From contig DAOWMZ010000180.1 in the NCBI GenBank assembly GCA_030642845.1, positions 1-5,197 on the forward strand: DNA of 5,197 nucleotides, given 5' to 3'. Shown piece after piece: positions 1 to 5,197 of the stretch; position 1 is the stretch's first letter; every line of letters starts with the position of its first letter. Made by a program: the position numbers and the translations under genes. The notes below the pieces were generated by a model. The model did no database searches. It was not told the origin of the DNA and saw only the letters and a program-made list of their open reading frames with translations. Source of the DNA: Candidatus Zixiibacteriota bacterium (lineage in GTDB: Bacteria; Zixibacteria; MSB-5A5; GN15; FEB-12).

Positions 1-871
1 CAATTTGATAAAGCGAAATAAGAATTGGCTGCAATGGGTTTTTTAATTCGTGGGCGAATCTTCGGGCGATATGCCGCCATGCAGCGACTCTTTCACTCTG
101 AGTTAAACGGGCTGTTGTTTGTTCCAGTTTATAAGCCATTTCGTTGAAGTTTGAAATAAGGGAGACCATCTCCGATGATCCTGATAACTTTACCTGCTGT
201 TTAAAATTGCCTTCGGAGATTGCATTGGCAGCTATGGCCAAATCTACCAAAGGTCGTGATATGTTTTTGGAAATCTTCGATGAAAAATAGTATGCAAGCA
301 TTAGTGTAATAATGGCTAAAATAACAAACAAAACCCCTATGAAGATTAAATATTTGTTGTTTAGTTGTCTGGTTGATGATTGAGCGGCTCTGTTTGCCTG
401 ATAAGCGGCTATCAATGATATATATTCCTGGTTATGTAGAATCCCGGCATATATTCTAAGATTTTCTGTATTTGTCAGAGAAGAATATTGATAGATAACG
501 CTATCTGTTTCAAATAGCCCTTTTTCTCGTGAAACTGAGGCTTCACTGATTTGGTTAATTAACTGCTCAGATAAAACCTGTTTCCCTTTGATTATTATTG
601 TTTCTGTATCTGATATGATGAACAGAAAATCACCAAAAACAGGATTTGAATCCATCTCATTTAAGAAACTTTTTATATCATTATTCAGATAATCAAAAAT
701 ATTATTGTGTGAGTATTCTGTTAATCTCAGGAAATAAACATCTTGATCGTTTTTATCCAGCCACAGATTTTCAGTAGAGAGGTAGAAACCTGCAAAGATA
801 AGCATTATTGATGGTAAAAGAGCAAATAACAAAAGGAGGCGAAAAAGTTTTTTCCCAAATGATGATTTCAT
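1..871 (-). CDS. NtrY-like membrane sensor histidine kinase, C-terminus beyond window
   Basis: Partial gene. I translated 290 residues from the ATG at 871 with no stop before the window edge. It encodes the N-terminal half of a two-component sensor kinase: TM1 (about residues 11-31), an extracytoplasmic sensor region of about 140 residues (32-173), TM2 (about 174-196), a HAMP linker (about 197-252, with the Pro207 typical of its first helix), and then the start of a HisKA domain. The H-box RRFAHELKNPL carries the phospho-accepting His274. The preceding RVAAWRHIA is typical of the NtrY family. Unlike classical NtrY, no PAS domain lies between HAMP and the H-box. The ATPase domain must lie off the left edge. 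The start follows the Nudix stop by 15 bp, with a weak GAAG Shine-Dalgarno, suggesting co-transcription. The sensor region matches no fold I can name and the ligand is unknown. A response regulator may lie further downstream, but this cannot be seen. Confidence 0.9.
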   Translation of the reverse strand, partial: MKSSFGKKLFRLLLLFALLPSIMLIFAGFYLSTENLWLDKNDQDVYFLRLTEYSHNNIFDYLNNDIKSFLNEMDSNPVFGDFLFIISDTETIIIKGKQVLSEQLINQISEASVSREKGLFETDSVIYQYSSLTNTENLRIYAGILHNQEYISLIAAYQANRAAQSSTRQLNNKYLIFIGVLFVILAIITLMLAYYFSSKISKNISRPLVDLAIAANAISEGNFKQQVKLSGSSEMVSLISNFNEMAYKLEQTTARLTQSERVAAWRHIARRFAHELKNPLQPILISLYQI

Positions 872-886
872 TGTTTTGATATCTTC

Positions 887-1450
887 TTAACGAAAACGTT
901 TGTTATAATCAGCCAATGCCTGGATATGCGATTCGAAAGCAATTTTATCGGGGAGATTATCAAAACTGAAAAAACGAACTTCTTCGGCATCATCATTTGC
1001 TTCTAATTTTCCGCCGGTTACTTCCGCCAGGTAGAGTAGCAATATCGCATTGGTTCTTGGGTCATCATTACCGGAATAGACTTCGAAAAAATCACCCAGC
1101 TTAACATCCAGCCCGGTCTCTTCTTTAACTTCTCTGATAGTTGTTTCCCGTGGGTGTTCTCCCCATTCCATAAAACCGGCCGGGAAACACCACCAACCGA
1201 TTCTTGGTGGATGCGCTCTTTTGACTAATAATATTTTATCATCTTTAATAATAACCGCTCCGGCAGCAGGAATGGGATTTTGGTAAAAAACATAACCGCA
1301 TTCGGTATTGCTGCAAATCATGCGGAACTGTCCGTCGGTCATCTTCTTTTCCAGGTTGTTTCCGCACAGGGGGCAGTATTTGAAACCACAAAATTTGTTT
1401 TTTCGTTCAAACAGTTTCTCTTCATCAAAATCTTTGAATTTATCAGACAT
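887..1450 (-). CDS. Nudix hydrolase with N-terminal zinc ribbon
   Basis: A soluble 187-residue Nudix pyrophosphohydrolase. The N-terminus is a zinc ribbon with Cys26, Cys29, Cys46 and Cys51 (CPLCG ... CSNTECG), followed by the YQNP motif common at the entry to this type of Nudix domain. The Nudix box spans residues 92-114 and fits G-x5-E-x7-REU-x-EE-x-GU exactly: Gly92, Glu98, Arg106-Glu107, Glu110-Glu111, Gly113. The metal-binding and catalytic glutamates are therefore intact. Family members cleave X-linked nucleoside diphosphates such as ADP-ribose or NADH. The NudC-specific SQPWPFPxS motif is absent, so NADH/NAD-RNA decapping activity should not be assumed; the substrate is undetermined. 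The start codon overlaps the 3' end of the upstream phosphatase gene by 8 bp, and a GGTGA ribosome site lies 6 nt before the ATG inside that gene. This suggests translational coupling. Its role in a signalling operon is unclear. Confidence 0.95.
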   Translation of the reverse strand: MSDKFKDFDEEKLFERKNKFCGFKYCPLCGNNLEKKMTDGQFRMICSNTECGYVFYQNPIPAAGAVIIKDDKILLVKRAHPPRIGWWCFPAGFMEWGEHPRETTIREVKEETGLDVKLGDFFEVYSGNDDPRTNAILLLYLAEVTGGKLEANDDAEEVRFFSFDNLPDKIAFESHIQALADYNKRFR

Positions 1451-3704
1451 TAGTAGTCACCAGCTTACTATTTGTTTTTAATGAGATTATAGTAGTGTCA
1501 TCGCGTGGAGGATATGTATTATCATACGCTCTGACTTCTTTAATAATGTTATCTAAAATATCACAAGCTTCTTGTTGTCGATTTTCACAGACCAGATCTC
1601 TTACTCGTTTTTCGCCAAATTCGTTTTCATCTTTATCCATTGCCTCTGAAAGACCATCGGTATATAAGAAGAGTATATCCTCAGGGCCGAGCCGTACTGA
1701 AGTTGATGTATATTCCATATTAAGCAATGCACCTATTATCGGACCACCGGTGGTTAATAACTCCATATCCCCATTGGAACGAGCCAGAATAGGATAATTG
1801 TGACCGGCATTGCAATAATGAAATTCTCCCTGTTTAGTATTCAGCTCACCATAAAAGAGGGTGACATATTTTTCCGGCGAAGTAGCTTCAGCGACCAATT
1901 GATTCATATTTTTCATCATTGTTGAAATACGATTACCATTATTAACTTCACTATGAATGATAGCTTGAATCTGGGCTATCATCAGAGCTGCTGGCATTCC
2001 TTTTCCCGATGCATCGGCGATCACAATCCCAATATGGTCTTCATCGATTTTAATGAAATCATAGAAATCCCCTCCGACTGTTCTTGAAGGAGTCGAATGA
2101 ACAGAGATAGCTATTGTCTCTATATCAGGTGGAAAGGATGGCAGCAGATCCAGCTGAATCTGACGGGCCATCGATACTTCTTTCTGAAGGCGAGTGCGTT
2201 CCAGAGAATCAACATACAATCTTGCATTAGTTAGAGCTGTCACCATCTGGTTGGATAAAACACCTAATAGATTAAAATCATCTGTAGAGTACCTATACCC
2301 GGCTACTTTATCGGTTAATGCTATAAATCCCAACATATGATTGGCATCTTTCATCGGGAGCACCAACCGTACTTTTCGTTCATTAAGAGCATTGGCTAAT
2401 TGAGAGTCCGCCATATAATCAGAAAGAGAATGAAGGTAGGTTGGGGAATCGAGAAGGTTTATTCCTCTGAGCATCAAATCATCACGGTCCAATGCGACTC
2501 TTTTTGAGAAATCATCACTTTGGAGAATAGCATATTCTCCGATTTCATCATCAAATAATACAAAATATACTTTTTCAACCAACAATGATGTTTTCAGTGT
2601 ATCTTCAATAATTTGTCTCAGTTTTTTGGGATCAAACAATGAAATTACCTGGCGTGAGAAGCGTTCAATAATAGTACTATGGTCGGTTCTGGTACGAATA
2701 AAAAGTGATTTTAATATACTGTCGATGAACCCATTGATGGGTTGGAAAAGGAGCAATAACAGGATAATGAAGGCATAGCTGAGAACTTCTGATTGAGCAC
2801 CAAAAAACGGCTGTAAAATTGTTTCTGATTTTAAAACCAGTATGATATAAATTCCTACTAGTAATGCTGAGGTGATAGTATAGACGAATGATTGGCGGAA
2901 CTTCAAGCGAACATCAAGCAATTGGTAGCGAATAGTCGCATAAGCAAAGATACCGGCTATCGTGAGACTGGATAGCATATATGATGCAGATAACAGAGTA
3001 TCGGAGAATAATTTTTGAAACAATAAACTACCCAGAAAGGTAAGAGCATATATTCCAACACTGAATCTTATGCCGTGAAAAACCATTCGGGTTTGCGTAA
3101 TCAACCGCGGATTTGTGACAAGTTTTCGACTCGACTCTAAAAAATAAATGGCAGTCAGAATATACAGTATATTTAGTGAGCCGAATATGGCAATATGATT
3201 ATTGCGTATAAAACTGATAATCAACAGCAGAAATGAGAATAAATACGAAGCCGGAACCAGAATGATTTTGGAGAATCCGGTAGCATCGGGATCGATTGCA
3301 AATGAACTCAATAGATCGGCAATCGTGGTGAAAAAGAGCATTAGAAGCAAGTGTATTACCTGTGGAATAAATATTAGATACTTCAGTCCGGGGTGTCTGA
3401 ATTCCCGAAGCCGGTCTTCGGGAAATATCCATGAAAAGAGCAAGAGCAGGGGGAAGAAAAATTCCCAGATATGCTGCATATTAAATAAGTTTGAATCTGT
3501 AAAGCCGGTCGATGCCTGAGGGGATTGATGTATAATTGTAGCGAGAGTCAGAAAAAGAGGACCCAATCCTGCAAATAATAACATAGCACTGGTAACGCGG
3601 TTTAACCTGTTTCCGAGATTATCACGCACAATCGTGATAGCCAGGAAAGAGAGAAATCCTCCAGTGAAAATGTAGATAATTATTTTTACCAGTTCTATGT
3701 CCAT
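1443..3704 (-). CDS. Membrane-anchored GAF-PP2C (SpoIIE/RsbU-type) serine phosphatase
   Basis: A 753-residue phosphatase expected to dephosphorylate the STAS protein encoded two genes upstream. Residues 1-330 are strongly hydrophobic, with roughly nine or ten possible membrane spans (for example 6-23, 41-58, 82-97, 108-128, 147-166, 172-190, 273-292, 308-325). This resembles the multi-span sensor regions seen on some histidine kinases. A GAF-like domain covers about 345-495. A helical linker at about 495-522 (ARQIQLDLLP) is the signature RsbU/SpoIIE switch helix. The PP2C domain covers about 525-745, with metal-binding Asp546 (GGDFYDF), Asp564 (ADASGKG), Asp683 (YTDGLSE) and Asp735/736 (RDDTT), plus the NAGHN motif at 632-636. 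The catalytic set looks complete. The ATG at 3704 lies 22 bp after the ATPase stop and has no clear Shine-Dalgarno sequence. The first downstream Met (41) would remove TM1, so 3704 is preferred. The signal sensed is unknown. Confidence 0.95.
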   Translation of the reverse strand: MDIELVKIIIYIFTGGFLSFLAITIVRDNLGNRLNRVTSAMLLFAGLGPLFLTLATIIHQSPQASTGFTDSNLFNMQHIWEFFFPLLLLFSWIFPEDRLREFRHPGLKYLIFIPQVIHLLLMLFFTTIADLLSSFAIDPDATGFSKIILVPASYLFSFLLLIISFIRNNHIAIFGSLNILYILTAIYFLESSRKLVTNPRLITQTRMVFHGIRFSVGIYALTFLGSLLFQKLFSDTLLSASYMLSSLTIAGIFAYATIRYQLLDVRLKFRQSFVYTITSALLVGIYIILVLKSETILQPFFGAQSEVLSYAFIILLLLLFQPINGFIDSILKSLFIRTRTDHSTIIERFSRQVISLFDPKKLRQIIEDTLKTSLLVEKVYFVLFDDEIGEYAILQSDDFSKRVALDRDDLMLRGINLLDSPTYLHSLSDYMADSQLANALNERKVRLVLPMKDANHMLGFIALTDKVAGYRYSTDDFNLLGVLSNQMVTALTNARLYVDSLERTRLQKEVSMARQIQLDLLPSFPPDIETIAISVHSTPSRTVGGDFYDFIKIDEDHIGIVIADASGKGMPAALMIAQIQAIIHSEVNNGNRISTMMKNMNQLVAEATSPEKYVTLFYGELNTKQGEFHYCNAGHNYPILARSNGDMELLTTGGPIIGALLNMEYTSTSVRLGPEDILFLYTDGLSEAMDKDENEFGEKRVRDLVCENRQQEACDILDNIIKEVRAYDNTYPPRDDTTIISLKTNSKLVTTNV

Positions 3705-3726
3705 ATTTTGGATCGCTAATAAAAAA

Positions 3727-4149
3727 TTATTGAATAGTTTTCGTTATACTAATTGTTGTCCCTTGATTGGTAGTTTGAATATCAACCGTATCCATCAGGG
3801 ATCGTACTATAAAAAGACCGCGCCCAACTTCTTTCAAGAGGTTTTCATCCGCCAGTGGATCATCAAGTTCATCGGGGTTAAATCCGCTGCCGTTGTCAGT
3901 GACTGAAACCTTGATCTTATTGTTCTGATGATTGATTTCAACCGTTACCGGGTTGCCGTTGCCTGCTTTTCGGCCATGAGTCACCGCGTTGTTTACCAGC
4001 TCTGAGACAGAAATAGCTATATCAGCAATAACCGAATCTTCGGTTTTATACTCTCGCAATATACTTTCTAGGAAATTGTCAACATCAGCCAGGAACTTAT
4101 GACTTGGGGGGATTTTAATCGTGTTCCCACTGATTTCAGGTTTGTCCAT
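3727..4149 (-). CDS. RsbW/SpoIIAB-like anti-sigma factor, GHKL serine kinase
   Basis: A 140-residue single-domain GHKL ATPase of the RsbW/SpoIIAB type. In the known family such proteins bind a sigma factor (or another target) and, using ATP, phosphorylate a STAS-domain antagonist on Ser or Thr. The ATP-binding motifs are visible in order: N-box SELVNNAVTHG with Glu50 and Asn53/Asn54, G1 box DNGSGF (Asp85-Phe90), G2 box GRGLFIV (109-115), and a G3-like QGTT near 129-132. There is no HisKA domain and no membrane segment, and the length is normal for the family. Its neighbours support the role: the STAS partner is encoded upstream and the PP2C phosphatase 22 bp downstream. An AGGAG ribosome site lies 11 nt before the ATG. 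No sigma factor gene is visible, so the target could be a sigma factor encoded elsewhere or a different effector. Confidence 0.93.
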   Translation of the reverse strand: MDKPEISGNTIKIPPSHKFLADVDNFLESILREYKTEDSVIADIAISVSELVNNAVTHGRKAGNGNPVTVEINHQNNKIKVSVTDNGSGFNPDELDDPLADENLLKEVGRGLFIVRSLMDTVDIQTTNQGTTISITKTIQ

Positions 4150-4160
4150 ATATTTATCAT

Positions 4161-4165
4161 CTCCT
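4161..4165 (-). promoter_or_regulatory. Shine-Dalgarno of the ATPase gene, adjoining the terminator T-run
   Basis: Reads AGGAG on the minus strand, 11 nt before the ATG at 4149. It follows the T-run of the upstream hairpin with no gap, so a polymerase that reads past the hairpin has just made this site. The long spacing would make it a moderate rather than strong ribosome site. Confidence 0.6.
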
Positions 4166-4201
4166 AAAAAAATGGCAGGTCTGACTATAGTCCCACCTGC
4201 C
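4166..4201 (-). terminator. Hairpin plus T-run between STAS and ATPase genes (intrinsic terminator or attenuator)
   Basis: On the minus strand a perfect 7-bp stem (GGCAGGT at 4201-4195 paired with ACCTGCC at 4180-4174) is followed by A and then seven T's (4172-4166). The 14-nt apical part contains the palindrome GACTATAGTC (4192-4183), which can extend the stem across a 2x2 internal loop. This is the classic form of an intrinsic terminator. Five T's also flank the stem on the plus-strand side (4206-4210), so it could work in both directions, though no convergent gene is seen. Because the ATPase gene follows at once and no other promoter for it is evident, partial read-through is the likely behaviour. 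Confidence 0.72.
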
Positions 4202-4237
4202 GTAATTTTTCAAGTTAAGCTCTAACCATGGCTACCT

Positions 4238-4576
4238 TTACTTAAAGGCTTTAACTGCATCGTCGATTGTATCAAATGAGTCAAAAACCGGCGCCAATTT
4301 TGTTATAACCAGCAATGATTGTATTTTCTCAGTTACATTGGCCAGCTTGAGCTCTCCGTCATTGTTGCGCAGAGTTGTTAATGTAGAAATAAGAATTCCC
4401 AGGCCGGTGGAGTTCATCCAGTTCACTTGGGACAGATCTATGACCACCCGTTTTTGGCCGGCTTCAATTATTTCATGCAACTTGTCATTCAGCAGGGTAG
4501 CATCCGGACCGCCCATTATTTTACCTTTGGGCTCAAGAATGACAATCCCATCCTGTTCTCGATCGGACAATTTCAT
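4238..4576 (-). CDS. STAS-domain anti-sigma factor antagonist (RsbV/SpoIIAA-like)
   Basis: A 112-residue single STAS domain, normal length for the SpoIIAA/RsbV family. The domain starts with a beta strand (IVILEPKGKI, 11-20). The phosphorylation loop follows the central strand VVIDLS (44-49) and reads NWMNSTGLG, placing the phospho-accepting Ser56 before Thr57-Gly58, as in the xSSGLG loops of known antagonists. In the unphosphorylated state such proteins bind the anti-sigma ATPase and release its target; the kinase switches them off and the PP2C phosphatase switches them back on. All three partners are encoded in this operon, with this gene first. The start is well supported: GGAGG lies 10 nt and AAGGGA 4 nt before the ATG. 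A promoter candidate lies about 140 nt upstream. The target could be a sigma factor or another partner-switch effector. Confidence 0.94.
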   Translation of the reverse strand: MKLSDREQDGIVILEPKGKIMGGPDATLLNDKLHEIIEAGQKRVVIDLSQVNWMNSTGLGILISTLTTLRNNDGELKLANVTEKIQSLLVITKLAPVFDSFDTIDDAVKAFK

Positions 4577-4641
4577 ATTGTCCCTTCCTCCGATATTCTT
4601 TTATGGTTTATACGTTTATTCCAATTCAATTGTTTCGAACG

Positions 4642-4654
4642 GTGCCATTGGCAC
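4642..4654. repeat. 13-bp perfect palindrome in the operon leader, possible operator
   Basis: GTGCCATTGGCAC is a perfect inverted repeat of two 6-bp arms around one central base. It lies about 65 bp upstream of the STAS start and about 60 bp downstream of the proposed transcription start. It could be a dimeric repressor site, or in RNA a 5-bp stem with a 3-nt loop. No T-run follows it, so it is not a terminator. The binding protein is unknown. Confidence 0.4.
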
Positions 4655-4720
4655 ACTTCTTTATCATCATATAGGTTAAGCATATTTCAGCTAAAAACTC
4701 TAACAATTAAAGAATTTATT

Positions 4721-4750
4721 ATTATACCCTAAGTCAAGGTCTTTTGACAG
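4721..4750 (-). promoter_or_regulatory. Sigma70-like promoter candidate for the partner-switch operon
   Basis: On the minus strand a perfect -10 TATAAT (4726-4721) is preceded by CTGTCA (4750-4745, 4 of 6 to TTGACA) with an 18-bp spacer. The start of transcription would be near 4714, giving a leader of about 138 nt before the STAS ATG. It is the best promoter-like match I found upstream of the operon. The spacing is slightly long and the -35 imperfect, so this is a prediction. Confidence 0.5.
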
Positions 4751-4827
4751 CTTCTTTTTTGGTTATTTGTGAGTTTGGACACCTCTAATGTGATTTACTC
4801 TCTCTCTGTTTTGATTATTTATGTAAT

Positions 4828-5197
4828 ATGGAAGCGAAAATCACAAAAATTTTCAGACCCGAGAAGGGAGAAACGGCCTCAACAAAGATGACCGATGACA
4901 AGCGGGATTCCACTGCCTGTGTCGGGTTTCCATCACCGGCTGCCAACTACATGAAAAAAGGACTCGACCTGAATGAGTTTTTTATCAAACATCCCTCGGC
5001 CACTTTTTATCTGCGGGTCACCGGCGATTCTATGTCAGGGGCGGGGATCCAGTCCGAAGATATTCTAATTGTTGACCGCTCTCTCAAGCCAACTTATGAT
5101 CGGGTGGTGATTGTCATTCTCAACGGGGAGTTTATGGTGCGAAGGCTCCGTTTGACCCAAAACAAAATCCGACTGATGCCTGACAATGACAATTATC
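4828..5197 (+). CDS. umuD: UmuD-like S24 protein, catalytic Lys replaced by Arg, C-terminus beyond window
   Basis: Partial gene, 123 residues from the ATG at 4828 to the window end (E. coli UmuD has 139). Similarity to UmuD is plain by eye: GFPSPAANY (33-41), HPSATFYLRVTGDSM (55-69), DILIVDRS (78-85), NGEF (99-102). UmuD is cut by RecA-stimulated self-cleavage and then partners UmuC in DNA polymerase V during the SOS response. The catalytic Ser68 is present in GDSM. Two features are odd: the residue matching the catalytic Lys97 of E. coli is Arg105 (MVRRL), and the expected scissile bond is Val32-Gly33, after Cys31, rather than Cys-Gly or Ala-Gly. The start has no visible Shine-Dalgarno. An in-frame stop at 4786 with no start codon between excludes a longer form, and Met21 would leave too short an N-terminal arm. 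A umuC gene would be expected to the right, unseen. Confidence 0.92.
   Translation, partial: MEAKITKIFRPEKGETASTKMTDDKRDSTACVGFPSPAANYMKKGLDLNEFFIKHPSATFYLRVTGDSMSGAGIQSEDILIVDRSLKPTYDRVVIVILNGEFMVRRLRLTQNKIRLMPDNDNY

Larger units (their letters stand above)
4577..4827. other. Divergent intergenic region between the operon and the umuD-like gene
   Basis: A 251-bp AT-rich stretch without a convincing gene. It contains the STAS ribosome site, a 13-bp palindrome (4642-4654), a minus-strand promoter candidate (4721-4750), and a five-unit CT repeat (4798-4807) about 20 bp before the umuD-like start. I found neither a CTGT-N8-ACAG nor a GAAC-N4-GTTC SOS box, and no Shine-Dalgarno before the ATG at 4828. 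Short open frames across this stretch have no family resemblance. Confidence 0.75.

Noticed and set aside
887..1450. Assignment of the Nudix protein as NudC (NADH pyrophosphatase)
   Set aside because: The zinc ribbon is shared, but the SQPWPFPxS motif after the Nudix box is missing and the protein is shorter than NudC.
3199..3519. Short open frames in other frames within the phosphatase membrane region
   Set aside because: They are shadows of a well-supported 753-residue gene, with no motifs of their own.
3620..3639. Inverted repeat TATCACG/CGTGATA with a 6-nt loop
   Set aside because: It lies inside the first membrane-region codons of the phosphatase gene, has no T-run, and is explained by coding sequence.
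4338..4732. Overlapping plus-strand open frames of 101 and 113 residues across the STAS gene and leader
   Set aside because: They are antisense to a clear STAS gene, lack family motifs and have no credible ribosome site.
4744..4749. TTGACA on the plus strand as a -35 box for the umuD-like gene
   Set aside because: No acceptable -10 hexamer lies 16-18 bp downstream (the 17-bp position reads TTGTGA). The same bases serve better as the minus-strand -35.
4794..4821. TTTACT and TATTTA as a leaderless promoter for the umuD-like gene
   Set aside because: The hexamers are poor matches with 16-bp spacing in AT-rich DNA. Chance occurrence is likely, so it is not listed as a feature.
4828..5197. LexA repressor rather than UmuD
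   Set aside because: The 32-residue N-terminal arm is too short for a winged-helix DNA-binding domain, and GFPSPA and HPSAT are UmuD-type motifs.

Overview
The window looks like chromosomal DNA of a Gram-negative-type bacterium of low to moderate GC. By eye the leftward genes run from about 25-40% GC and the rightward gene about 50%. The gene types do not fix the phylum. A multi-membrane-span RsbU-type phosphatase, an NtrY-like kinase and a UmuD homologue together would fit many environmental lineages, including deep-branching ones known mainly from metagenomes. I cannot place it more precisely from sequence reading alone.

Layout. Positions 1-4576 hold five genes, all on the minus strand and read right to left: a STAS-domain anti-sigma-factor antagonist (4576-4238), an RsbW/SpoIIAB-like GHKL ATPase (4149-3727), a membrane-anchored GAF-PP2C (SpoIIE/RsbU-type) phosphatase (3704-1443), a zinc-ribbon Nudix hydrolase (1450-887), and an NtrY-like sensor histidine kinase that runs off the left edge (871-1). 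Apart from one 88-bp spacer, the junctions are tight: 22 bp, an 8-bp overlap, and 15 bp. This suggests one transcription unit, and a good sigma70-like promoter lies at 4721-4750. The spacer between the STAS and ATPase genes holds a hairpin followed by seven T's on the minus strand. It looks like an intrinsic terminator or attenuator inside the operon. A 251-bp intergenic region (4577-4827) separates the operon from a divergent plus-strand gene of the UmuD family (4828 to the right edge).

How the genes work together. The first three genes encode the three roles of a partner-switching circuit. The ATPase is expected to bind a target (classically a sigma factor) and to phosphorylate the STAS protein on Ser56. 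The membrane phosphatase senses a signal and dephosphorylates the STAS protein, which then captures the ATPase and frees the target. No sigma factor is encoded in the window, so the target is unknown. The Nudix hydrolase and the histidine kinase appear to be co-transcribed, which would place a second signalling system under the same promoter.

The most unusual observation is in the UmuD-like protein. The catalytic Ser is present (Ser68), but the position of the essential catalytic Lys is Arg105 and no Lys lies close by. The expected self-cleavage bond is Val-Gly, where E. coli UmuD has Cys-Gly. The protein may have lost or altered RecA-stimulated self-cleavage.
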